This document shows, in pieces, positions 1-10,394 of a DNA stretch of 64,000 nt. The stretch covers positions 1,922,001 to 1,986,000 of the forward strand of contig JALJCQ010000015.1 in the NCBI GenBank assembly GCA_023091665.1. The letters run 5' to 3'. Positions within the stretch are counted from its first letter, which is position 1, and each line of letters begins with the position of its first letter. The notes under the pieces were generated by a model. It was not told the origin of the DNA. It did not search any database and saw nothing but the letters and a program-made list of their open reading frames with translations. The translations under genes were made by a program, and so were the position numbers. Origin of the DNA: Pythium myriotylum (lineage: Eukaryota; Oomycota; Peronosporomycetes; Pythiales; Pythiaceae).

Positions 1-221
1 AGTTCAACGGAGCGTGGCGATGCTAATCGAGCCGGACTCACTTTGCTGCATCGATAGTTGCCGCGGTTGCGGTTCTTACCGCTCGGGTCACTGCCAGTGT
101 CAAACCCCATTGTGTCTACACCGAACGCCTGGACATCGTGGAATTGACCCATGTACGCGGCGCCAGGATCACCTGGGCTTCCCGTGACCATGGGGTTCAC
201 AGCATACTGCATCATGCTCAT
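1..221 (-). CDS. 5' part of a zinc-motif protein gene, cut by window edge
   Basis: On the minus strand an ATG at 221 opens a 60-codon exon (221 down to 42) that ends exactly at a GTGAGT donor at 41-36; the remaining bases to the edge are intron. The peptide is Met-, Gly- and Asp-rich and ends with basic residues followed by NYRCSK. From memory, oomycete proteins often carry a zinc-binding stretch of the kind RCSKCGxPKKGH after such a run, so the next exon probably completes a cysteine motif. That part is outside the window. A possible splice acceptor just upstream of the ATG (226-228) leaves open an earlier exon. It is divergent to the nucleoporin gene. Function is not known; only the exon is supported. 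Confidence 0.5.
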   Translation of the reverse strand, partial: MSMMQYAVNPMVTGSPGDPGAAYMGQFHDVQAFGVDTMGFDTGSDPSGKNRNRGNYRCSKVSPARLASPRSVE

Positions 222-581
222 GTCCTGCACTGAGTGACAGAAGCCATTGCGCCGTTGTTAACTAGTCTGGAAGCATAACGAGGGCGTCTTTCTCCACAAT
301 GAACGTACTCGTCGCATCGACTTGAAGGTTCGCATTCATTGTCGATACAGTACTGGGATGGAAGGTGTCGGGCTTTAGCTTCGTCGTCTTGAATCAGCGA
401 TGCCTTCATGCTTCCTTGACAGACCCTTAATTGAGGTGGCCCACACAATTATCGTGGAACTAGGACTCCCCGCCACGACGAACCTGGTTGGAAGACTACG
501 TCTTGGAGGCGAGCAAGACACCCACTTGCCGCCACCAAGGAAGCGTCGCTGACTTTGGTGGAAGACGCACTGGGCAGCGAC

Positions 582-2317
582 ATGAGTTTCTCCTTCGGCA
601 CCCCAAGCACCAGCACACCGGCAGCTCCAACCGGCGGCTTCTCGTTTGGTGCTCCTGCAGCTGGATCGACGGCGAAGCCTGCAAGCAGTGGCTTCTCTTT
701 TGGCGCCAGCACGAGTGGAGCCGCGCCAGCGTCCGGTGGCTTTTCATTCGGGGCGACACCTGCGCCAGCCGCAACGACAACGAGTGGATTTTCCTTCGGC
801 GCAAGCACGAGTACGTCGACCGCAGCACCTTCTGCCACACCTGCGTCGGGTGGCTTCTCTTTCGGCACCAGTACAGGAACTGCAGCGTCAACTGCTAAGC
901 CAGTTGCAAGCGGCTTCTCGTTCGGTGCAGCACCAGCCACATCAACCGCAGAGACTGCTGCACTTGCGTCGGGGTCCGCGTTCTCGTTTGGCTCAAGTAA
1001 CAATGGTGCTGGTAGTGGGTCGAACTCCACTGCAGCCCCCTCTGGTTTCTCGCTAGGATCCGGTGGGTCCAGTCCAGCTCCAGCGTTCTCATTGACATCG
1101 CAGAAAAAGTCAGACAATTCTGACGGCTCGAGCGGTTTCACGCTGGGTGGAAACACGCCCACGGCGACATCGTCAAGTACCTTTACGTTCAAACCACCAT
1201 CGCCAAAGAAGACCACCGAGCCCGCCAAAACAACAACTTCAGGTTTCAGCTTCACAGCGCCAACTTCTTCTGAGAGCAAGAGCGATAGTGCTCCATCTGT
1301 CCCATCATTTGGTAGTGGAAGCACAACTAGCGAGAAAAAGTCCACTCCAGGTTTCTCACTGTCTTCAGCTCCTGCTTCCAGTACGAGTGAGAGCAAGCCA
1401 ACTGCTCCATCTGGAGGATTCTCGTTTGGTGGTTCTAAGGCAACTGACTCAACCGCCGAAAAGAAAACTGATTCACCAGCATCAACAGGCTCAGGGTTCT
1501 CCTTTGGAGGAGCTTCATCTTCTGGCGCTACGACAACTTCCGCAACGAGTGCTTCTTCGTCTTCGTCTTTGACGACGACTTCAGCAACCTCCGCTGAGCA
1601 GCCCCCGGCTGACTATATGGGCAAGACCATTGAAGAGATCATCAACATGTGGAGCGAACAGCTCGAGCGTAATGCGGACACGTTCACAACAGAAGCTGTG
1701 AAAGGTATGTCAGCACACAGAGTTGAACATTCGATTAAGCTTACTAAGCGACTAACGTGTTGCCCGATAGTGAGCCAGTGGGATAGCGAGCTCATGGACA
1801 GTCAGAAGAAACTCGGTGAGCTCGCTAGTGATGTTCGTCGCATTCAGGTCGCACAGAAGGAATTGGACTCGAATCTGGACACTATTTTCGCCTATCAGAT
1901 GGAGTTGAAGTCGACTCTTGAGGTAAGCCTTTCTCTGGTCGTGTTTTTTTGCAAGGCCAATATGGACTAGGAAGTCTGACGTCGGATTTCCTTTAGCAAC
2001 TTGAGAACAGCGTTGACAAGATGTATGAGGCGCAAGATCAGATGCCGGTTGCTGCGGACATCGAGCGCGAACAAATGCTTCAAATGTCTGTCGACGTGGA
2101 CGACCAGCTGAACTCCATGATGACAACATTGAAGGAAACTGTCGAGAAACTCAACAAGGCTCAAAACGACGTTGCGGACGATAGCAATCCTGTTGTGCAG
2201 ATCATGAAAGTTCTCAACGTCCACCACAACTCGCTTCAGTGGATTGAAAGCAACGCAGGTCGCATCAACAAGGAAGTATCGCATTTATCGCGAAAATTGC
2301 AAGAGTCATCGATCTAG
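582..2317 (+). CDS. NUP62: FG-repeat nucleoporin, NUP62/Nsp1 type
   Basis: This encodes a central-channel component of the nuclear pore. Three exons (582-1704, 1771-1922, 1997-2317) give about 531 residues; introns of 66 and 74 bp have GTATGT/TAG and GTAAGC/TAG ends and keep frame. Residues 1 to about 340 are low-complexity Ser/Thr/Ala/Gly with many phenylalanine-glycine units such as GFSFGA, the phase that binds transport receptors. The C-terminal third, starting near MGKTIEEIINMWSEQLE, is a helical coiled coil matching the Nsp1/Nup62 C-terminal domain that assembles with Nup54/Nup58-type partners. The length fits the family. The 66-bp intron is in frame, so an automatic caller may translate through it. 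A long open frame on the opposite strand over the FG region is a compositional shadow. Confidence 0.9.
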
Positions 2318-3101
2318 GTTCGTCGAATCAGCCATGATTTTTTCGCGGAACGCATAAGACCCAGAATTTCATTTGTGGCGCCACAGAATTCTGTTCCTAT
2401 GTCGATCTTTACGGCCCTAAAGAAACTGAACTCACTAGATACAGTCAGGGTCGCCAACCCAATCTGGCGAAGCAAACGAAAGAAATGCTGATGTTTCTTA
2501 TCACCGCGAGATGGTGGCTGCTGGCGCATGTGGCCAGCGGACATCAATGCCAAGGATCGATCCAATTGTCTTGTCGAAGTAACAGAGCCCAGTAAAGGGA
2601 CGGATCACTGTAGCGTCCAGAATCGTCTGGTCGTTGAGGCAGAGATGTCAAGGAATCCTGTTTCATTGGCGTTTCCGGATATTTTAGCGTGGTTTTTGGC
2701 GGAAAATCATTGCCCACTCGGAATATCTCGAAAGTGGTTTTTCGGGCGCGTTCATTACCTCACATGAATCAGGGACACGAGACAGGCCGACCGTTTTTTT
2801 CCACGGCGTGGGGAAAGAATTGCCGTTGCCGCTTGATCGAACTGTGCTCCAGACTACGCTCGCGCGCGCCGGCACTGACACGCCAAGTGTGTAGAGACAC
2901 CGAGGCACTTGCTCGTACACTCCACCCTGCGCGACGGCGCAGCGCCTTTCGTCTTTCGGTCGGCTCTCGGAGGAAGGAACGGACCGAGACGTCGAGTCTC
3001 TCGTTCGCTTGTACGCACCACATTCAGCAACCCTGAAGCAGTTCGGCAAGCACTGGACCTCGCGTCCGTCAGCGTCGGTACCGACCGCGGAGCTCGGACC
3101 G
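2318..3101. other. intergenic region between NUP62 and arrestin-like gene
   Basis: These 784 bp show no convincing coding exon. The open frames at 2528-3049 on both strands overlap one another, lack family resemblance and sit in GC-rich sequence that is likely the promoter and leader of the arrestin-like gene. Nothing further is visible. Confidence 0.5.
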
Positions 3102-4382
3102 ATGGATTATCGTGACCCCAGCATCGTCCGCTCGGCAAGGCTCTTCGGCGGCGAGCTTGGCGTCAAAGGTCTGCTGCGCATTGTGGTTGACCGACCCGTG
3201 TACCGCGCCGGCGATCTCGTGACCGGGCGGATCTTCGTGACTGTGCGAGAACCTATTCGGAGTGACAGTGCGTGAAAGAATCGGACACTAACCAGCAACT
3301 GATCAAGGACTCACAGTTCGGTTTATGTGTGCTAGCCTTGTCATGTAGTATTGTCGGTGAAGAGATCGCGCAGTGGATGCAGGCTGGAGACCACCACTCG
3401 CAGTACCATGAATTCCTCAAGCACGACGTACGTCAATGGTCACCTATTTGGGCACGCATGTGCAATTAACGCTTTGTAAATCGCACAGATTATGACAACA
3501 GGGCTTCCTGACCCGTACATGCCAGGCGAGTACATGTATCCGTTCGAATATCTGCTCGCAGACGACTTGCCTGGAGTACTTGACGCGGATGGTCTCTTCG
3601 GCACCGTTGACAGCCTTCACGCCACCATCAAATACACGCTAAAGGCAAGAATTCGGGTTGAAGGTCGATTTGTGACCGACTTAGAGGCCCAATTCAGCTT
3701 GATTGTTCGAGCAAAAGAGCAACTGCCCTCTCGAACGTCTGCAGTTGAACGCACAATTTCGAAAAAAATCCGTGCAATGAACATGGTAAATCGGGGTACG
3801 TGCCACGTTGCTGCAGCAATGCCCAAGAATGTCTTCGTGATCGGCGAGACAGCCCGCGTCGACTGTTTTGTGAACAATCACACTTCCAGCGTCAGTGTGA
3901 GGCAAGTAAAATGCCGGCTCTACCAGGATGTCACACTGAAGCTTCCTTCAGGAGTGACGCGAAAGTGCACTCGATTGCTGTCTCAAGTCAAGTGCCCTGG
4001 GCCTCGATCTGGAGACCTTCTGGAGCGGCCGATGCAGCTTGCAATCGCTGGCAAAGTTCGGTACCCCACGACTGTTGGACACTTCCTGAGCTGTGAGTAC
4101 CGAATCAGCATCGAGTGCGACTTACTTTGGAGGACAGGATTATCGGTGGACTTCCCTATTATCATCATCGCGGGCGATACGGGTTACAATCCGTCCATGA
4201 ACACCACAAGTACACCGTCATCGGCTCCCCGGCCCAGCATTCCGAATCAAAGAAATGGGAGTATCGCGCAAGGTCCACCAAGTTTCCATCAACGTCCACC
4301 AAGTGTGGCGTACCAACAACACCAGGGTCCGGTATATCGACCTTCACAAGATCCTCATTCATATCGAGGAAGCTTCGCATGA
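3102..4382 (+). CDS. arrestin-like (ARRDC-type) trafficking adaptor
   Basis: Arrestin-fold adaptors link membrane cargo to ubiquitin ligases or clathrin coats. Three exons (3102-3271, 3349-3427, 3489-4382) give 380 residues. The N-terminal half contains the typical strand LLRIVVDRPVYRAGDLVTGR and a later VGEEIAQW segment; the C-terminal arrestin half follows around FVIGETARVDCFVNN and a CEYRISIEC strand. The tail from about residue 310 is Pro/Gln/Ser-rich, without a clear PPxY motif. The first donor (GC/GTGAAA at 3272) was chosen because it alone keeps frame into VGEE; a GTGCGT four bases upstream breaks it. An in-frame ATG at 3009 is possible, but that leader is Arg/Ser-rich and not arrestin-like. 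The specific subfamily is not determined. Confidence 0.78.
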
Positions 4383-5713
4383 CGTGAAACGTACGGACTA
4401 GGTAGAACAGGTAGTGACTCTCCCCGTTTCGAAGGAAGGGACGGGAGCTGAGATTATAGTTATTCGACGAAGACAGTCGAGGAAACGCAGGTATGAACTG
4501 CAAATTCCGCTCCAAGTGGTTGGAATCCTAATTCAATTGTAAGGCTGGGTCTGCCCTCGTGCACCAACGGTTTGAGCAAGTTGATTGCACTGTGACGATT
4601 ATTGGCAGGCGCCCTGTTGAGAACGTTGGTTCCGTGACTCGAGACCCGAGCCGAACAGCTACTATAACAAGACTTCTCCTTCAGGGTAAGTGACAGCACT
4701 GTTCAATGGCAGCGTCTCACTAAAGTTGATGACGTACTGGTGTGCAACGTCATGCTAACACTATATATATGTGACCGCAACGTTGTTGGCCATGTGATGT
4801 TTTTGCAGTTCTAGTGCAACCAAACAACACTAGACATTCCAAACGGGACTGCTCTGTCCAGAACTTAGCGGATGCAAATGTCCATGCGGACTTGTGGCTG
4901 GGATTTGGATGATCTTTGGCGACTTGTCAACCAGTGTCTTACGCATCCAACGTGCCGCAGTGAGCTTTTTTGCAACGCCCCGACATTCGGCGAGGTCCGA
5001 CAGACCACCTTAGGTTCGCATGGTTTGTCTCGTAGCAGCGCTAAGTTCGGTGTTCTCCCAAGACATCAGGGATCTCATTCGTTGCGCGCATCCACCAATC
5101 AAAAAGAACAAGTCAGAAATCTGGCTCCTCCTGGAAATCCGCTCCGTGATTGGTGGTCCATTGGTGGCGTTATCACAGTGCATCTGGCCGACAATTGCAT
5201 CGCGTTTGTCCCGAATCAACCGAGATAGCACCATGCCCTGGCCATCACTCTCCACCCACGTCCAAATCCTTGACTGGTGATGCAGAAACGGGGTCCGTCG
5301 GCCCTTCCCGTGCTGACTCCTGGGCTCGTGAAGATGGGGGTCGCCTCCTTGCGTCCCTTGGAGCCAAAGCGCAGGGTCCATCAGACTGCGTTACGCACTG
5401 GAATAGGCTCACGCAAGCGGTTAGGGCTCTGACGGTGAACGGCAACCGCGACAGATGGCCACCCAACTGGTCAGGGTCTCCTGCCCGTCTGCCCCGCGAG
5501 CATTACAAGCGCACGACGCGGCGACCCGACGCCGGCCTCTACCGCGCCAAGCATGTGCTGGCTCGCCGCGCTCTCTGGCCTTTCCTAATCAGCGGCTCCG
5601 GGCTGTGCGACCCATTTATCCTTCTGCAAGCTCCCGAGAACTCCTCTGGACCACTTTGCCGTCGGCTGGCCACACGCGACGTCTCCCCTTCTCGACTAAG
5701 CGTACCTGCAACG
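4383..5713. other. long intergenic region before the glucanase gene
   Basis: These 1,331 bp contain no exon I can support. Short overlapping open frames occur on both strands around 4870-5700, but none looks like a protein family, and the frame extending upstream from the glucanase start lacks a usable ATG and a signal-peptide context. The stretch at 4750-4790 is AT-rich. A cluster of CCAAT boxes lies at 5092-5167. Confidence 0.55.
5092..5167. promoter_or_regulatory. cluster of three CCAAT boxes with inverted symmetry
   Basis: CCACCAATCA at 5092-5101 is the exact reverse complement of TGATTGGTGG at 5147-5156, and a further ATTGG follows at 5160-5164. CCAAT boxes in both orientations are typical NF-Y sites. 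The position, about 550 bp upstream of the glucanase ATG, suggests a promoter for it or for a long 5' leader. This is inferred from pattern only. Confidence 0.35.
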
Positions 5714-7147
5714 ATGAAGAACTCGTTCTGGATGTTCGCGGCGCTCGTCGCCTGCGTGGCCACGCGCGCGCAGGCTGACGGTGTCTGCTACGACCCCGAC
5801 CACACGAGCAAGAATGCCGACACGGTTCGCGCTGATATGAGAACCATCGCGGCCAAGGGCTTCTCCCACGTCCGCACCTACATCTCCAACTTCGGAAACA
5901 CTGACATGGCCGCCATTGTCGCCTCGTCGGGCCTGCGCGTTGCGCTTGGCGTTCCGTACCCGGATAGTGACTACCAGCAGCATGTGAAGAACGCCGTCAA
6001 CGCCGCCAAGAGTGGGAACGTCGACTACATCTTTGTCGGCAACGAGAACCTCGCGAGCAACCGCGGCGCGGCGTACGATATGATCAACGTGATTCGCTCG
6101 ATCAAGTCGCAGGTGCCTGGAAACGTCAAGGTTGGCACGGTGCAGCGTACGATCGAGTTCACGAGTGGTGTCCCGGGTATGGCTGACCTCGTGGCGGCCT
6201 CGGATTGTATGGGAGTCAACATCCACCCGTTCTTTACGCCTAACACCAAGGCTGAGAGCGCTATCGATAACACTGCAGCTCAGTGGAAGTCTGTGATCAA
6301 CAGCGGCTTACCAGACATTGCGAACAAGCTGATCTTGACTGAGACCGGCTGGCCGACGTCTGGCAACTATGCTGGTAGCCAGGGTTCTCTGGCTGGTGCA
6401 AAGGCGTACTTCGAAGCCTACAAGTCTTGGTCGTCGTTCCTCCCTGACAGCAAGAAATTCTACTTCCAGTTCTTCGACACACCATACAAAGGTGTTGAGT
6501 ATGAGCGTACTTACGGTATTGTGGGAGCTGATTCGTCGTCGAAGTTCGACGCTGGTGGAAACCCAGCTCCAGCCCCTGCCCCCGCTCCTACTCCGGCCCC
6601 TACGCCATCGCCAACGCCGACTACGACCACGCCAGCTCCTACGACCCCAGCGCCGACCACGCCTGCCCCAACGACAATCACGCCGGCTCTCAACGTCACC
6701 GCAAGCCTCACTGGTTCGCTTCCCAGTGACCTCTCCGACCTGCTGAAGGGATCGGGTTCGGTCGACCATGAGTCTTCCACTGTCAAGAGCACCGAGGCGA
6801 GTTCGGATAAGGAGACCGAGGCACCTGCTCAAAATGAAGCTGGCGTGATTCAGACCCCTGGATCGGCAACGGCGACGACTGACTCGACTACTACCACAAA
6901 CACTGACGGTGCTCAGACTGCGGGTGACAAGAAGGACAGCTCCACCGATGCTAACACGCAGTCCTCCTCCTCCTCCAGCAGCTCGACCGTTGGTGTTGTC
7001 GTAATCGCTCTCTTCGGTGCCGCCGCTGTTGGTGCTGCATTTGCATTCATCTACAAGGCCCGCCAGAAGGCCGCTGAGTTGGAGGCGACCGAGAGCAAGA
7101 GCTTTGACAGCTTCGCTATGACCCCTGGCGGAGGCTGTGCTCTGTAA
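5714..7147 (+). CDS. membrane-anchored GH17 endo-1,3-beta-glucanase
   Basis: This is a glycoside hydrolase family 17 enzyme that cleaves or remodels beta-1,3-glucan, the main wall polymer of oomycetes. It is a single exon of 477 residues. A signal peptide (about 1-21, MKNSFWMFAALVACVATRAQA) precedes the catalytic domain (about 22-285). The expected acid/base glutamate is E111 in FVGNENLAS and the nucleophile E210 in LTETGWPTSG. After it comes a Pro/Ala/Thr linker (about 289-330), a Ser/Thr-rich stalk likely to be O-glycosylated, and a C-terminal membrane helix beginning VGVVVIALFGAAAVGAAFAF, then a short basic cytoplasmic tail. The enzyme should therefore sit on the outer face of the plasma membrane, facing the wall. 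The start was chosen because it gives the signal peptide. Confidence 0.92.
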   Translation: MKNSFWMFAALVACVATRAQADGVCYDPDHTSKNADTVRADMRTIAAKGFSHVRTYISNFGNTDMAAIVASSGLRVALGVPYPDSDYQQHVKNAVNAAKSGNVDYIFVGNENLASNRGAAYDMINVIRSIKSQVPGNVKVGTVQRTIEFTSGVPGMADLVAASDCMGVNIHPFFTPNTKAESAIDNTAAQWKSVINSGLPDIANKLILTETGWPTSGNYAGSQGSLAGAKAYFEAYKSWSSFLPDSKKFYFQFFDTPYKGVEYERTYGIVGADSSSKFDAGGNPAPAPAPAPTPAPTPSPTPTTTTPAPTTPAPTTPAPTTITPALNVTASLTGSLPSDLSDLLKGSGSVDHESSTVKSTEASSDKETEAPAQNEAGVIQTPGSATATTDSTTTTNTDGAQTAGDKKDSSTDANTQSSSSSSSSTVGVVVIALFGAAAVGAAFAFIYKARQKAAELEATESKSFDSFAMTPGGGCAL

Positions 7148-7525
7148 TCATGCCATGTTGTGTGAGGTCCGGGGTCCACCAAGGGTTGCGGTGGAAGCAT
7201 CTCGGACTCCTCTCTACTCAACGTGTATTAGTTATAGGAGCTCCATCGGTGGACCTGCGTCGACGTGGCTCGAGTGTGCGTGTCAGTGTGCTATCTGCAT
7301 ATTGGAGTTGGCAACCCCATCCCGATCTCATTGCAGTGGGGATGCAGTCGAGTAGGGAGTAGCATTTTGACTCAAATACAGCTACTTTCAGAAAACGTAC
7401 CCTCAGCCCTTCATTAGAAAACGATACCAGAGAACGCAATGGGAATGATGATTCATGTGGATAATTGTTGACGTGTGCGCTGGAGGCATCCCTAAAAGTA
7501 CGGTATGGCCATGGCAATTCACTGG
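7148..7525. other. convergent intergenic region
   Basis: 378 bp between the stop codons of the glucanase and the kinase genes. It should hold both 3' ends and polyadenylation signals. No coding exon or repeat is seen. Confidence 0.5.
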
Positions 7526-8727
7526 CTAGGTCGCCTGTGGTGGCTTGGCCTCCACAGGAACCGGTGAAGCTGCCAGCACTTGTTCTGCTTCCAGGATGAC
7601 ATCATGAGCAGCTTTGCTATGGGTAAGATCTGCTGACTTCTTCTTCACTGCCAGTGCGCTTATAGTCTTTGCGGCCATAATCCCGGCGCGAAAGCGACGA
7701 CGGGCATTGTACCGTTTCATCTCAGCGGTGAAATGTGGCAAAGCCTCATCGCTGACGTTGTGAACCTCCTACGGTCGGCAAGTGAATGAAGGTGAGAGAC
7801 GATACATAAACGACCGCGGTTTAGACGCACCGAGATCCAGGGGTGGTCGAGCACGTGCTTGGCTGTAAAGCGCTTCTTAGGGTCAACTACAAGTAGTCGA
7901 GAGATGAGGTCTTTGGCTGAGGCTGATACACAGTCCCAGTAAGGTGATGGGAAGTCGAAGATGCCTGACTTGATCGATGCGAATAATGCGGCATTGTTTT
8001 CATCGTAGAACGGTGGAAATCCACAAAGTAGGATGTAGGCAATAACGCCAAGACTCCAAAGATCAACCTCTGCACCGTAAGGTTTTCCCTCCAATATCTC
8101 GGGAGCGACGTACCCTGGCGTCCCACATGCCGTTTGCATAAGCGAGTCACCCTTCACAAGCTTGGCTAGGCCGAAATCGGCAATCTTGATTTCTGCAGAG
8201 TCCTCGGGGGACTGATAGAGCAAATTTTCTGGTTTTAGGTCTCTATGCGCAATGCCCAACTCATGGCAATATTGCAACGCCGCAGCGAGCTTCTTCACGA
8301 CTGAACTTGCTTCCTTCTCGGAGTATTTTTCCTTTTCGACAATGCGGTCGAAGAGCTCTCCGCCACTCATTTCCTCCATGACCATGTAGAAAGTCTTCTG
8401 GCAGTCAAAGACCTCTTTAAGCTGTACAATATTATCGTGCTTGACCATCTGTAGCACTTCCACTTCTACTCGAAGAGCTTCTTCATCCTCAGCTGTCAGA
8501 CTAGCCTTATCGATGCACTTCACTGCCCATCTCGAACCATCAGCTTTGCTAATGGCGCTCTTTACCGTCGCGAAACTACCACTATTAGCCCCAACTTTCT
8601 CAGTTCCCACAACAAAGATAGCTCACGTAGCACATCCTTACGTTCCAAGCGTCTTGCCAAGCTTGTAGTACTTACTGCATTCATCCTTCTTGTAGAAGTC
8701 TGTAACCTTTTTGATGATAATCGACAT
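7526..8727 (-). CDS. CaMK-like Ser/Thr protein kinase
   Basis: Three exons on the minus strand (8727-8642, 8581-7831, 7768-7526) give 359 residues. The glycine loop LGTGSFATVK is rebuilt exactly across the first splice junction, which confirms it. Following features are the ATP-binding lysine in WAVKCIDK, the catalytic loop HRDLKPEN, the metal-binding DFG in IADFGLAK, the activation segment ACGTPGYVAPEIL, and a C-lobe ending DHPWIS. This layout matches calcium/calmodulin-dependent kinase I-like enzymes. The last 80 residues after HPWIS are basic then Ala/Val-rich, where an autoinhibitory or calmodulin-binding helix normally lies (MKRYNARRRFRAGIMAA is a plausible basic amphipathic segment). 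No EF hands are present, so it is not a CDPK. Substrates cannot be read from sequence. Confidence 0.9.
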
Positions 8728-8977
8728 CTTGCACCACTTCTGGAAGCCCGCCTTATCTCCTTCTCACGCTGGAGTGTGAGCACCAGGCAGCCGCTACCAA
8801 AGCAGCAAATTGAGCAGTCGGGGGAAGCGAAACGTCCAGCAGGGTATTTTAGGCCACTATCAACATTCGGTTATTGATGGAGGTTGGTCGAGCACCAACG
8901 GGCAAAAGAAAACAAGCACACAGTAAGGTAAATCCGGTCTATGTTGGCTTGATCAAACGTAAAAATAAAATGCTTCT

Positions 8978-10223
8978 TCAGTAGGGTCTTGAGGATTTGC
9001 GAGCCTTTTTCAGTCCTGCTGCGTCGTGAGCTCTTCTTGCGCCAACATCGGATGCTGTGGACGAGGCGCCAAAAGTTGTCGTGACGTTTGGTTTGGACCA
9101 ACGACAGAGTCGAGCATCTTCACCGCCAGTAAACAATGTGGTCATCTGTGGGTCATAGTAAACTGAACGCACACACGCTTTGTGTCCCCCTGCTAAAGTT
9201 GCTTCGAGTCGAAGTTGAGCATTGCCTCCACCGATGTTAAGCACGTTCACCGTCCCGTTATGATCGCCTGCGAGAAGGAAGAGCTCAGAAGACTCGTGGT
9301 CAAAAACGCAGTCAACAAGGTAATCCGTGGGGACACCATTCTTCGCGCAGTCATCGCGTAAAGTCTCGTAGTGGTGGATCCGTTCGGCAGTCCAAAGATT
9401 CCACAGGTCAAGAGTTTCCGTTCCAGTAAGACAGAAGATGTGTTCAGAGTTCGGTCCAAAAAAACCAATCTTCGACACGGCACTCTCAACGTTAAGAATT
9501 GACTCCAGCGCATCGTCTTCATTTGGCACTCGACAATCGAAGAAGCAAACGACACCATCTTCGGAGGCCGTGACGACGTAAGACGGGTTTGTTGGATGGA
9601 AGCGGACACGCGTGATTGCATCGATGTGGCTTTCGCCGTAGGACCCGAGTCTCTTCTGAGTTCGGACGTCAAAGAAGTGGGCCTTCTCGTTTGTCCCTGT
9701 CAGCAAGAGTGAGTCGCCGCAACCAACCGACAGGCTCCACACTTCCTGTCCGACAGAGATTGCCATGGTCGGAGCTCTCGCGCGGAGATCCCAGAACTTC
9801 ACCATCTTGTCGCTCGAGCAAGTGGCGATGTTCCATGGTGTCAATTGTGAAGTCCAGATCTCGTTGATTGTGCTGTCGTGAGCGAGAAACTACACACGGA
9901 CAATTATCAGCGTCGTTCAAGTCCGCCTCTGTCGCTCACCGCGACCAACCTCCGCGTCGAGACCTAGCGTTTCGCGATTGCGCAGTTGCAATCTAAAGTT
10001 GGAGAGCGCGATCGCGAGTGGGCCATTCTGGGCTGTCGGCTGGCTGGTGAGAAGGGCCTGTCAGTAGTCGCCAACGGAGCAGTCCCTGTGGATCCGCATA
10101 CCAGTCCAGCACGTATTCATAATCGTAGTCTTCCGAGGGATTTGTGACGAGGCTGCCTGCCTGTCCGAAGTTGGTCACGGCCGTCTGCGCGAGCGAGAGC
10201 CCGCCAGCAAGAGCGCCGCGCAT
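8978..10223 (-). CDS. WDR89: WD40-repeat protein, WDR89-like
   Basis: Exons 10223-10102, 10043-9950 and 9889-8978 on the minus strand give about 375 residues forming a single beta-propeller. Blades are visible around LAIALSNFRLQLRNRETL, HDSTINEIWT, MVKFWDLRA, SHIDAITRVRFHPTNPSYVV and GHKACVRSVYY, then a GGEDARLCRW blade typical of WDR89. The tail is basic (KKARKSSRPY). WDR89 has been linked to nucleolar or chromatin functions, but its mechanism is not well defined. The second intron needs an unusual donor, GAG/GTTGGT at 9949, to keep phase; a nearby GTGAGC gives the wrong frame. The first intron uses GTATGC. The gene is divergent from the FAD oxidoreductase gene by about 170 bp. Confidence 0.82.
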
Positions 10224-10394
10224 GGTCGATCTCGCAAGTTGATCACCAGTGGTTTGGATGGTGGGTCCACTGCTAACTCAGTACAAGTCCAGGAGGTTGC
10301 TGGAGTGTGGCTCTTGTCCGTGATGGCGTCATCACCCAACGAAACCAACCTTTTTAACCAATCCGTCGTCCCCACTCGTGGGCAATGATGCCTC

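Noticed and set aside
449..1396. 315-codon open frame opposite the NUP62 FG repeats
   Set aside because: Hydrophobic/acidic low-complexity product caused by codon bias of the FG repeats; no family character.
5150..5713. 188-codon upstream extension of the glucanase frame
   Set aside because: Begins without ATG, is Arg/Pro/Ser-rich and would bury the signal peptide.
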